From assembly GCA_009746045.1 (NCBI GenBank), contig RPFO01000358.1, forward strand, positions 1 through 26,223: 26,223 nucleotides of DNA, given 5' to 3'. The stretch is from Mesostigma viride (Eukaryota; Streptophyta; Mesostigmatophyceae; Mesostigmatales; Mesostigmataceae). The number at the start of each line of letters is the position of its first letter. The first letter of the stretch is position 1. The position numbers and the translations under genes were made by a program. The notes below the pieces were generated by a model, which saw only the letters and a program-made list of their open reading frames with translations, searched no databases and was not told the origin of the DNA. Positions 17,601 to 25,756 of the stretch are shown here, piece by piece.

Positions 17601-20600
17601 AGGTAGATGTGGAACCCGAATCGGGGCGTGCGCTGGTAGTTGAGCAGCGGAGATGGTACATGTGCCGGTGTAGCCACGAGACAAAGAGCAGCCGCGATGG
17701 CTACTTGCGCTGCTGTATGGTGGCCGCCGTGGTGGGTCGGGGACCAGGGGGTGCTACGTGCGCTGGCAGTCAGTAGCAGCGGTGGTTCGTGCGCTGGTGA
17801 TGCGGATGTAAGCAGACACGGCGCAGGCAAGCGTGGCTGGTAGACATCGGCTGGGAGACATGGAACGAGAGACGGTACATGTGCTGCTTTAGGCACGCAG
17901 TCCCATGGGGGAGCCGCTGAGCATTAGCTGGTAGGTAGGAATCTGAGATGGTCGGTGCGCTGGCGGATATGGTGATTGGTTGCAGAGGCGGCGGGTTCGC
18001 TACATAGGGAAACGGAGAGAGTACAGCGAAGCTAATGGCTACGTGCCCCGGTGGGGTTGCTGCTGCCCACCCTGCTGCTGGTGTGCCAGGTCCCTGCCTC
18101 ATGTGCTCATGTTTGCGCCGCTTAACTTCACACACCGGCGCATGGGGTACATGCGTGCCCCTGGTTTCTAATAATAAATAAGTTTTCTTTCCTTTGGTTT
18201 GTAATAATAAATAAGTTTTCTTTCCTTTGGTTTGTAATAATAAATAAGTTTTCTTTCCTTTGGTTTGTAATAATAAATAAGTTTTCTTTCCTTTGGTTTG
18301 TGATAATAAATAAGTTTTCTTTCCTTTGGTTTGTAATAATAAATAAGTTTTCTTTCCTTTGGTTTGTAATAGTAAATAAGTTTTCTTTCCTTTGGTTTGT
18401 AATAATAAATAAGTTTTCTTTCCTTTGGTTTGTAATAATAAATAAGTTTTCTTTCCTTCTTTAACCCATTGGGAGGGAGAGCGCTCCTGTCGGCACTTGG
18501 CATCGTGCATGTTTAGTATTTCTGGTGGCGGCTGGTGCGCTTTCTTCCCTCCTTCCCCATGCTCTATGCGTGGGGTATCAAACGGCTCTCTGGTGCCCAC
18601 TGGGCGCCCACTCATGCCCTTGTGTTTTCATGCCCGCCTTGACTCCTTACCTTTACGAGCTTGCTTGCTTGCGCCTCTGTTTTGGGAAGCTTACCCAATT
18701 CTAATTGCATCCAATCGCACTACCCTTCCCACACTCAACGCTTGCATGGCCTGCTACACCTGACAGGACGTGGACAAGGAGTTGTGGCTGTCGCATGTCA
18801 CAGCGGACCTGCAGCTCCTCCAATCTTCCGACCCAGCATTGGGGGTACGTCGGTGTTGTTGTTTGTGGTGTCCATCTGTGTTGTTTGTACTGTATATTAC
18901 TCGAGCTCAATATGCAGGACGGAAGGTAGGGGAGGGGGCAAACGTAGCCAATCATGTGCTTCGCCGTGTGCCAGCAGATCTGCTCTTGGCATGAATCCGT
19001 ATGACCCAGACAACATTCTGACTGCCAGTAGTGTGTAGCTATCTCATGATACATCGTATAAATAATAAAAAATAATGAAATAAGTATAAACATCTATTCA
19101 TATGAATCTGCGCCATGCCCCTTCCTAATGGCACGCTCCCCCTACACCCTGCCAGGTCACGCGGTGGCCGCGCGAGTCCCTGGTGACCCTCATCCACCTG
19201 GACGGGGCGTGGGCGGGTTCCCCGGAATCACAGGCCACGCTGGAGGCCTGGAAGCGGCTATTCGGGCCGGATGCAGACTGCATCAAGTGCGAGTACCTGG
19301 AAGGTGGGTGCCCTGGCATCAATGACTTTCGAGTGGAATGGAATTTGTGTCGGGGTAGATTGTGTCCCGGTGGATGCTGGGTGCCAACTGCACCAGGCGT
19401 GAATACCTGGACCGTGGCTGTCCTAGCAGGAGCTTCACGGCACACAGGTCATCACGGCATGCTCGTCCCCGTAGACCCATTCTTGAATGCAGGTAGGAGG
19501 CTGACCACATCGAGTGCCAATATGCTGGTGCCGTCACACTGGTGTGGGTCTCCAGGTGCCGTGTGCCGTGTGCGACCGTGACCCCACCCCGTAGCAAGCG
19601 CGGCGACCCTGTTGTTGTGGACATGTGCTGTTCATAGTAGCAATAACAGCGATCCTGTTGTTGTGGACATGTGCTGTTTATAGTAGCAATAACAGCGATC
19701 CTGTTGTTGTGGACATGTGCTGTGTATAGTAGCAATAACAGCGATCCTGTTGTTGTGGACATGTGCTGTTTATAGTAGCAATAACAGCGATCCTGTTGTT
19801 GTGGACATGTGCTGTGTATAGTAGCAATAACAGCGATCCTGTTGTTGTGGACATGTGCTGTTTATAGTAGCAATAACAGCGATCCTGTTGTTGTGGACAT
19901 GTGCTGTGTATAGTAGCAATAACAGCGATCCTGTTGTTGTGGACATGTGCTGTTTATAGTAGCAATAACAGCGATCCTGTTGTTGTGGGCATGTGCTGTG
20001 TATAGTAGCAATAACAGCGATCCTGTTGTTGTGGACATGTGCTGTGTATAGTAGCAATAACAGCGATCCTGTTGTTGTGGACATGTGCTGTGTATAGTAG
20101 CAATAACAGCGATCCTGTTGTTGTGGACATGTGCTGTGTATAGTAGCAATAACAGCGATCCTGTTGTTGTGGACATGTGCTGTTTATAGTAGCAATAACA
20201 GCGATCCTGTTGTTGTGGACATGTGCTGTGTATAGTAGCAATAACAGCGATCCTGTTGTTGTGGACATGTGCTGTTTATAGTAGCAATAACAGGGATCCT
20301 GTTGTTGTGGACATGCGCTGTTTATAGTAGCAATAACAGCGATCCTGTTGTTGTGGACATGTGCTGTGTATAGTAGCAATAACAGCGATCCTGTTGTTGT
20401 GGACATGTGCTGTTTATAGTATCAATAACAGCGATCCTGTTGTTGTGGGCATGTGCTGTGTATAGTAGCAATAACAGCGATCCTGTTGTTGTGGGCATGT
20501 GCTGTGTATAGTAGCAATAACAGCGATCCTGTTGTTGTGGACATGTGCTGTTTATAGTAGCAATAACAGCGATCCTGTTGTTGTGGGCATGTGCTGTGTA

Positions 20601-23600
20601 TAGTAGCAATAACAGCGATCCTGTTGTTGTGGACATGTGCTGTGTATAGTAGCAATAACAGCGATCCTGTTGTTGTGGACATGTGCTGTGTATAGTAGCA
20701 ATAACAGCGATCCTGTTGTTGTGGACATGTGCTGTGTATAGTAGCAATAACAGCGATCCTGTTGTTGTGGACATGTGCTGTTTATAGTAGCAATAACAGC
20801 GATCCTGTTGTTGTGGACATGTGCTGTGTATAGTAGCAATAACAGCGATCCTGTTGTTGTGGACATGTGCTGTTTATAGTAGCAATAACAGCGATCCTGT
20901 TGTTGTGGACATGTGCTGTTTATAGTAGCAATAACAGCGATCCTGTTGTTGTGGACAGGTGCTGTTTATAGTAGCAATGACAGCGATCCTGTTGTTGTGG
21001 ACAGGTGCTGTTTATAGTAGCAATAACAGCGATCCTGTTGTTGTGGACATGTGACGCTATTGGCGAGAAACCGGTCCACGGTAGCAGAAAGGTACATTTT
21101 GGCGAATTAATTATTCTTTTGCCCAAAATGTATCGGATTCCGACCGATTTCGACCCCAATCTTCCATTTTGGACCAAGGTTCGGCCTTTTCATGGCAGAT
21201 CCTGACTCCCCTCACCGAGATCTATTGATTGCGCTACTTATACTTGAGATCAGACCACCCTACCTCGTACTTGCCATACTCGACTTTGGCTTACTTGGCG
21301 TAAGAGAATGACGTTAGAGCCATTTTTGCCAGTCTCGTAACAAGCCTATCACCTGGTCGGAAAAGGACTTTCAACTACCCGAGGGCAGATTTGGAGTTCC
21401 CTTGGAGAGATCTGTCGATTGCGCTAGTCAAATTTAATTTTGGGGTCGATCTCCGAGGCCCAGTTTCCTTGCGTGGACCGGTTTCTCGCCAATAGCGTCA
21501 TGTGCTGTTTATAGTAGCAATAACAGCGATCCTGTTGTTGTGACATGCGCTGTCAATAGCGATGCGATGCGCGACTCTGGTGTCGACGTCGGTTTGCAAT
21601 CATGCCGGTGATGTGCGTGAGGCTGATGATGATGTGTGCCTCAGTGCGTGTGCTGAGCACTGGGTAATTACGCGGTTGCCGAAATGCAAGGATGATAATG
21701 CCGCGTGTTGTGGTGACGTGCGCCATAAAAAATAAGAAAAAGTTACCATGCGTGCAATATATATCACCGTGAACTTGTCGGCAAATGCAGCATGTTGTGA
21801 TGTTTGTGACGTGCGCCAGGTTCTTGGTCCCATGCGAGTCACTGCCTAGTCACTCTGCTGCTGGCATGTTCGATGATTCTGGGGACATGCGCCGTACATT
21901 ATTATTTTGGTGAAGTGCGCCATTGCAATATATATGCACTTGGCTGCTTGCATGTGCAATAACATGTCAACATATTGTGATGCGCGTGACTGTCACCAGG
22001 CGTGGAGCGCGGCCACCTGCCGTTTCGGTCGGACGAGCGCACGCGCCGCGTGGTGTCGCTCATCGCCGAGGGCGTGCGGCGCGACGTGGCCACACTCGTG
22101 GAGAAGGGCGCGCGTATGTACGAGGAGCAGGACAAGTGAGTAATGACGGTTGATATACTATGGTAGGTATTATAGTATTAGTATGGTAGGTATTACTAAT
22201 TAGTCAACTATGATGGCATGTTCGGAGCAGGGCAGGTGAGTGGTCATGGTTGATGTACTGTGATCGATCCTGGGGTAGGAAACTATGATGGCATGCACGG
22301 AGGAGCAGGACAGGTGAGTGACCGGGATGGGGATGATTGTCAGTACGAGCCGATTGTTTTTATATGGGAGCATGTACGAGGATCAGGACGGGTGTAGTGA
22401 CCAGGAATAGCTAGCAGGACAGCTGAGTAGCCCCGCGCCTGGCATGAGAGAGTTTCCCTTCACGGCAGGTATGCTTAGCAGGACGGGCGCATTGAAAAGT
22501 TCGGCATAATCCTGAAGATGTCATTGAAGCTATGTGTGGCAGAGCAGGTATGTACTGCCTTGCACGCACACGGTCGTGTGACATTAAGTGTGTAGCGAGA
22601 TAGGTGAGTACAGATGATCCAGCACGAGGACAGATGATGTGTTTGCTGGTACCTGTGGCCACACAGGGAGCTGATTGGAAGCACATCACAGTGCCCCTGT
22701 GACAGCCAGGAAGGCGTTGTTTTATACTGGCACATACGAGTGCGATCTAACTGTCGTGTGCTACTCGGTCTAATGATACATGGCTTGCTCGTTGCCCCTT
22801 GGCGCATGTGGCTGCGGTTCTTTTGCTGGCTGGCCAAATTCTCCTCCCTACCATGCACATGGTTGGTTGGTTAATTCATGTGGTGCGGATCCAGGAATAA
22901 GATGGACTACCCGAGCGACAAGTGTCTGCAAGACATGCTCGAGGAACAGTGGGTTGGCCACCCGTGTGCTGCCCTGTGTGGGCATGTAGGCAACAACGCT
23001 TTGGGAATGAATACTTGCAAATGTGGAGTTAGACAGGCAATGCCAACATGCCTGTGTTTAACGAAACGTTACACTTCAGGGAGATGTTCAATACTACTAT
23101 GTAGTAGAAAGTATCTGTGATGATATGAGATCTTGAAGAAATACTGGCCTTGGATAAGGAATATCCAAGAAGGAGAAAAAAGAGGACTAGGTCAAATGTT
23201 AAAAAAAAACAGCAGACACGGAGTTTTCCATCCAGCGTTAGTCGGCATGGGCTACCCCATGGGTTGGATGCCCTGCTCTGAGTGGCATAGTCAGGCATGA
23301 GCTACCCATGGGTTGGATGCCTGCCTCTGAGTGGCATGCAGGCAGTGGCAAGATTTTCCACCGACCAGGATCCCCTCTGCCACATCCACAGCCGCTGCTG
23401 TGCTTGCTCAAGCGAGCAGGCGAGTCAAATCTGTTCCATCATAGAGCCAAGCTCCCCTGTCTTGCGGGATGACACCGAGATCCGATATCCCCCCCCAAAA
23501 AGTCTCGGTCTGTACCTCTCCGCCAGCAATAGCTTAGCCTGGTGGGTGCTGGGTCCCGCCCTATGGTTTACTGTAGCTGGACACTGGGTCTACTGCTGGC

Positions 23601-25756
23601 CACTCTGGTTTACTGATGGCACTCTCTGGTTTACTGATGGCACTCTCTGGTTTACTGATGGCTCTCTGGATTACTGATGGCATCTCTGGTTACTGATGGC
23701 ACTCTGGTTTACTGATGGCACTCTCTGGTTTCCTGCTGGCACACAAGGAATATGCTCACCTGCCTGCTTGCGCCGCACAATGCCCCGCTCCACCCCAGTT
23801 CCCCAAGACACCGGCAGATGCGGTGTACGACGAGGGCGCGAGTTCACGTACAAGCACTGGAGGATCTCGACTCTGCTCATGAAGTGGGTGGTGGCGCGTG
23901 TTGCTGCGGGCGGTATTTTCATGCCATGGAGTGTCAGTTGATTGCAAAAGATTTGGCGGGGTGGATGCTTGCTCATGAAGTGCGTTGGTGCTCGGGCCAT
24001 AGAGCTGCTATAAGTGGGTGCTGGTGCAGCAGTGGATGCTGGTGTAGTGGGTGCAGGGGAGAACAGTCGGATGCACCATCGTGTCCCAGCAGGTACATGT
24101 CCCAACGAGGGCGTACATGGTGAGTCTTTTCATGGCCTACGTGAAATGATTCATGGCTGCAGTGAAAAGTGATTCACGGCCTGCCGTTGAAAAGTGATTC
24201 ATGGCCGCCGTGAAAGTGATTCATGGCCCTGCCGTGAAAAGTGATTATGGCTGCCGTGAAAAGTGCTTCATGGCCCTGCCGTGAAATGATTCATGGCCTG
24301 CCGTGAAAGTGATTCACGGCCTACAACTGGAATCACATGCGGACACACCATGGTGCCACATGTTCATGGCGCGTCCAGGTCCGTCATAATTTGTCCACAA
24401 AGTCATTGGGGCTACTCAACAAGTCCATGGGCAACCTATCATGTATGTGTTGTCTGTTAAGTCTGCTCAATGTTCATGTCCTGGCTGGCGGTCTGTTCAA
24501 GGAGGGCATTCGTTCTCCAGGTCTGACAACCTATTCAGTACAGTAGGCTTCGTGCTATATCTTCATGTCTGCCCATAAGGGGTTGGTACTGCAATGCCTA
24601 GCCACTCCTTTTTTGATAGTGGATGTTGATGTTACATTCCTGTTTATGATACTATCAGGTAGTCGAACGAGGGCGTGGGTGAGACGGTGGTGGGCATTCT
24701 CATGGACGTCGACGCCGAATACGTGTTCGGCTCGTCGCCATCTGCGGGTGAGCGTTGATGGAGTTGTGCGGCTAGCAGGACATATACCATCAGCTGCTAG
24801 TGGATAGCTGGATTTATTTGGGCGACACCATTTGGCACGGGTAAGCGCGTGATCCTGCGGGTGGGCCATTCGTTGATTATGGAAGTTTATTCAGAGGCAC
24901 GATATTCTTTGAGGAATTTTATTCTCAGGGTGAGCCACGGATTACAGGTCTTAGGATGCTTCATGCCTAGGGGAATCGTGACTCCCTGCTTCTGCGCTCA
25001 TCTGGCAATGTTTGGTCTGCCAGCCGCGAACATTCCAACGATCCACCCTTCCTTACTCTTCCTCCCCCCTTGCCGCGGAAGCCCTCACTAGTTAAATCTG
25101 CCGCGAACCCGACTCACCTGCCTATACCAAAACATTTGGTGGCTAAGCACTTTGCCTTTCTACCCTGCTTGCTGACACATCTCACTACCTCCTCACAGCC
25201 AGGCACTTCTTTCTCTGCTGGCACCCAGAGCTAATGTGCTCCTCCGATTTGTACTCCTTGCTATTGTGCTTCCGCATTCCTTGTCAACCAGGGGGGCGCG
25301 TACATGCCGCTGGAGATCGTGTACCTGCTGAGCTGGTCAGCCGGGTGAGTTCGCCGGCAGTGTGGGAACCTGCCTTGCGGTCTGTCTAGCGTGTACCAAT
25401 GCGTCCAGGTTGCTTGGACGGGCACTGGTGTGTCGTCTGTTTCATGAATGGCGTCTGGTTCATGCCATCATCATCAAGATGGACGTGTTGCCAAATTATC
25501 AAGGTGGACCTGTTTGTAGATGACGTTTTGTGATTTGTGACATCCGTGCACTGTTGCTCAGCAGTGCTTCCCGTGCTGCACGTATCCGGATGAACACAAA
25601 GGTGCATCAACGTTGGGGACTTGGCCCTGCCTTGCTGCCCTGTGCTGACGGGTAATACACCGATGGCATCGCTGTATCTCCGCGCCTCAGGTCCTGAAAG
25701 AGAGCAAGCGCAACATCCTCAAAGAAGTCAACGCGGGCCGGTTGCCGCCAGAGCAG
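14604..25756 (+). CDS. thioesterase-adenylation (NRPS-like) multidomain protein, gene span, both ends incomplete
   Basis: At least 13 exons on the plus strand. Exons A-H (14604 to 22135) read an alpha/beta-hydrolase thioesterase of the type II, surfactin/gramicidin-TE kind: F-A-F-P-E-M-G-H-T start, RMPGRGMREFEEPV, MGGVVAYYL, LFLLGRPTLLPSL, ADLQLL and GHLPF around the catalytic His. Exons J-M (23799 to 25756) read the N-terminal cores of an AMP-binding adenylation domain: PADAVYDEG, EFTYKHWR (A2-like l-T-Y-x-e-l), GVGETVVGILMDVDAEYV, and GGAYMPLEIVY (A3 core). Splice phases agree through exons A-I; in J-M they do not (see findings). The product would activate a carboxylic acid as an adenylate and hydrolyse thioesters; the substrate is unknown. 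The carrier protein and later domains would lie beyond the right edge. Confidence 0.8.
14694..15539 (+). other. intron between exons A and B
   Basis: Starts GTGGGTGTGCGTGGGTGGG. It has scattered AGCCATG motifs (14955-15105) and a long C-rich pyrimidine tract (15370-15535) leading to the acceptor. No exon-like segment seen. Confidence 0.55.
15540..15629 (+). CDS. exon B: PGRG motif of the thioesterase
   Basis: Acceptor CCCATCAG, 30 codons, donor GTATGT, phase 0 on both sides. MMSVRMPGRGMREFEEPV followed by KSMEALVDAIAG matches the family signature v-x-x-P-G-R-g-x-R-x-x-e-P-x-x-x-s-m-e-x-L-v-d. Confidence 0.85.
15870..15916 (+). CDS. exon C: strand before the nucleophile elbow
   Basis: Acceptor GTGTCGCAG, 47 bp, donor GTAAGG. 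It reads QVAPYMLSPCVMMGV and ends with the first two bases (GG) of the next codon. In the family this is p-y-x-l-f-G-x-S-M-G, with the serine codon falling exactly on this junction. Here the joined codon is GGC (Gly). Confidence 0.78.
15917..16765 (+). other. intron between exons C and D, with partial copies of exon C
   Basis: At 16016-16046 GCAGCACCCCGTACATGCTC (continuing AGTCCGTGAG) resembles the start of exon C. At 16094-16119 TGATATGCGTTGGGTAATGC resembles its end plus donor. The rest is unremarkable. Confidence 0.6.
16766..16877 (+). CDS. exon D: helix after the nucleophile elbow
   Basis: Acceptor CCGTGCCAG, first base C completes the split codon, then 37 codons to donor CAG|GTGAGT. 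MGGVVAYYLIKELKRR followed by DLPIPMRLFLLGRPT is the classic S-M-G-g-x-v-A-y-x-L ... l-f-l-x-g-r segment of thioesterases. Confidence 0.88.
16878..17477 (+). other. intron between exons D and E, with copies of flanking exon ends
   Basis: Copies of the exon D tail lie at 16950-16977 and 17041-17062. A copy of the sequence just upstream of exon E (GGCATTCACATGACCCACC) lies at 17390-17408, about 46 bp before its twin at 17436. Confidence 0.6.
17478..17546 (+). CDS. exon E of the thioesterase (lid region)
   Basis: Acceptor TTGGTGCAG, 23 codons, donor TCG|GTGCGT, phase 0 both sides. KDAPVDAQAARALVDKWG then LQPES corresponds to the lid helices that precede the D-x-E-L segment. An open frame extends upstream (VTHRADLVQ) but contains no AG acceptor, so the start at 17478 is preferred. 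Confidence 0.78.
17547..18766 (+). other. intron between exons E and F
   Basis: Contains GCGTGCGCTGGTAG-like strings (17625, 17755, 17788, 17955) resembling the GCGCGCTGGTGGACAAG part of exon E, then the 33-bp array at 18164-18457. Confidence 0.55.
18164..18457 (+). repeat. 33-bp tandem array, nine copies
   Basis: Units beginning GTTTGTAATAATAAATAAGT start every 33 bp from 18164 to 18428, with single-base variants. Because the unit is a multiple of three, the minus strand shows a long frame of 11-residue repeats (KERKLIYYYKP); it lies in an intron of the opposite gene and has no other sign of being coding. Confidence 0.97.
18767..18844 (+). CDS. exon F of the thioesterase (lid region)
   Basis: Acceptor CCTGACAG, 26 codons, donor GTACGT. 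DVDKELWLSHVTADLQLLQS followed by SDPALG matches the l-x-d-x-e-l-x-x-x-x-l-x-x-D-l-x-l-l-x-x-y stretch of the family. Confidence 0.83.
18845..19155 (+). other. intron between exons F and G
   Basis: 311 bp, AT-rich near 19050-19085; no feature beyond splice sites. Confidence 0.55.
19156..19303 (+). CDS. exon G of the thioesterase
   Basis: Acceptor CCCTGCCAG, 49 codons plus one base, donor GTGGGT. It reads VTRWPRESLVTLIHLDGAWA then GSPESQATLEAWKRLFG. This is the strand carrying the acidic residue of the triad (usually G-x-x-D) followed by the W-containing helix. The Asp in HLDG is the likely triad member. Confidence 0.83.
19603..21053 (+). repeat. 46-bp satellite array, about 31.5 copies
   Basis: Units GCGATCCTGTTGTTGTGGAC (then ATGTGCTG-T/G-TTATAGTAGCAATAACA) recur in perfect 46-bp register from 19603 to 21053. 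Variants GCTGTTTATAG and GCTGTGTATAG often alternate, giving a 92-bp higher-order period in parts. In each unit CTGTTGTTG can pair with CAATAACAG (one G-U), so the intron RNA could form a row of hairpins. Minus-strand ORFs here are artefacts of the repeat. Confidence 0.98.
21054..21498 (+). mobile_element. 445-bp MITE with 27-bp perfect terminal inverted repeats
   Basis: The left end ACGCTATTGGCGAGAAACCG is repeated inverted at the right end, perfect over 27 bp (21054-21080 and 21472-21498). It interrupts one unit of the 46-bp satellite, which resumes at CATGTGCTGTTTATAG. CATGTG flanks both ends, so the empty site is restored exactly by removing one copy; a 4-bp ATGT duplication with one extra base on each inverted repeat is equally consistent. 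No ORF for a transposase. Superfamily not assigned. Confidence 0.9.
21499..21560 (+). repeat. end of the 46-bp satellite, right of the MITE
   Basis: Completes the interrupted unit (CATGTGCTGTTTATAGTAGC...) and holds one more, diverged copy that fades into unique sequence near 21556. Confidence 0.9.
22000..22135 (+). CDS. exon H: catalytic His segment and linker
   Basis: Acceptor TGTCACCAG, 136 bp, donor GACAA|GTGAGT. VERGHLPFRSDERTRRVV contains the G-H motif that carries the catalytic His in type II thioesterases (g-g-H-f-f). It is followed by SLIAEGVRRDVATLVEKG, the C-terminal helix, and ARMYEEQD, a charged linker. The phase from exon G is exact. Confidence 0.85.
22136..22894 (+). repeat. 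intron between exons H and I with repeated exon-tail/donor copies
   Basis: The tail of exon H with its donor (ATGTACGAGGAGCAGGACAA|GTGAGT) recurs in degenerate form near 22218-22260, 22288-22325, 22368-22400, 22408-22430 and 22467-22490. The first copies also repeat the following intron bases (GGTTGATGTACTG). Beyond 22500 nothing notable. Confidence 0.7.
22895..22952 (+). CDS. exon I: linker between thioesterase and adenylation domain
   Basis: Acceptor GATCCAG completes the Lys codon left by exon H. It reads NKMDYPSDKCLQDMLEEQW. The donor is taken as GTTGGC after TGG, which gives phase 0 for exon J; a better-looking GTGGGT lies four bases earlier but would break the frame. 'L-x-x-x-x-e-x-x-v' stretches of this kind precede adenylation domains. 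Confidence 0.65.
23244..23343 (+). repeat. 50-bp direct duplication
   Basis: Two adjacent copies beginning GGCATGGGCTACC and GGCATGAGCTACC at 23244 and 23294, both containing CATGGGTTGGATGCC. Confidence 0.9.
23575..23740 (+). repeat. degenerate tandem array with CTCTGGTTTACTGATGGCA units
   Basis: Seven to eight units of 19-23 bp end about 60 bp before the acceptor of exon J. Confidence 0.9.
23799..23887 (+). CDS. exon J: start of the adenylation domain, with a one-base frame break
   Basis: Acceptor CCACCCCAG. It first reads FPKTPADAVYDEGA, then the match continues in another frame as EFTYKHWRISTLLMKW; one base is missing around 23838-23841. P-x-A-v-x-d-x-g-x-x-x-T-Y-x-x-l is the usual entry to AMP-binding domains. 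Without the shift the frame meets TGA near 23879. Confidence 0.65.
23888..24662 (+). other. intron between exons J and K, with exon J tail copies
   Basis: TTGCTCATGAAGTGCGTTGG (23969-23988) and CTGCTATAAGTGGGTGCTGG (24005-24024) resemble CTGCTCATGAAGTGGGTGGT of exon J and its donor. The 22-bp array 24131-24323 follows. Confidence 0.6.
24131..24323 (+). repeat. degenerate 20-24-bp array with ATTCATGGCCTGCCGTGAAA units
   Basis: About nine imperfect units, differing by small indels in GCCGTGAAAAGTGATTC. Located in the intron between exons J and K. Confidence 0.9.
24663..24747 (+). CDS. exon K of the adenylation domain
   Basis: The acceptor is a TAG directly after CAGG; 28 codons plus one base, donor GTGAGC. 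SNEGVGETVVGILMDVDAEY matches G-V-g-x-g-d-x-V-g-i-l-m-d-r-s-x-e-x-v. The last ten codons (VFGSSPSA) do not match the family, whereas another frame gives RLVAIC, so a one-base change here is possible. Confidence 0.7.
24748..25291 (+). other. intron between exons K and L, with exon K tail copies
   Basis: ATCCTGCGGGTGGGCC (24850-24865, followed by a TTGATTATGG echo) and ATTCTCAGGGTGAGCC (24920-24935) resemble ATCTGCGGGTGAGCGTTGATGG at the end of exon K. The rest is pyrimidine-rich. Confidence 0.55.
25292..25344 (+). CDS. exon L: A3 core of the adenylation domain, frame broken
   Basis: After acceptor CAACCAG a run of five G leads into GGAYMPLEIVY, the A3 core (G-G-a-Y-v-P-L-d-x-x-Y-P). In a second frame the end of the exon reads PAELVSR, which would be the natural continuation (Y-P-a-e-l) and joins in phase to exon M. 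A lost C in the TACC stretch near 25326 would explain this. Confidence 0.68.
25345..25690 (+). other. intron between exons L and M
   Basis: 346 bp with nothing notable apart from the splice sites. Confidence 0.5.
25691..25756 (+). CDS. exon M of the adenylation domain
   Basis: Acceptor GCGCCTCAG, 22 codons, donor CAG|GTGCGT. VLKESKRNILKEVNAGRLPP fits v-L-x-e-S-k that follows the A3 core. The remaining 467 bp to the window end contain no further exon I can support. Confidence 0.62.

Larger units (their letters stand above)
19304..21999 (+). other. 2.7-kb intron between exons G and H
   Basis: Holds two degenerate copies of the exon G tail (19385-19430 and 19503-19540), the 46-bp satellite, the 445-bp MITE, and a 3' part (21560-21999) with repeated GTGACGTGCGCCA-like strings. 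Confidence 0.65.
22953..23798 (+). other. intron between exons I and J
   Basis: Contains a 50-bp duplication and a degenerate 20-23-bp array close to the acceptor. No exon-like segment in between. Confidence 0.5.

Noticed and set aside
19319-20866. Several overlapping minus-strand frames with MSTTTGSLLLLL repeats
   Set aside because: Pure translation of the 46-bp satellite; no other coding evidence.
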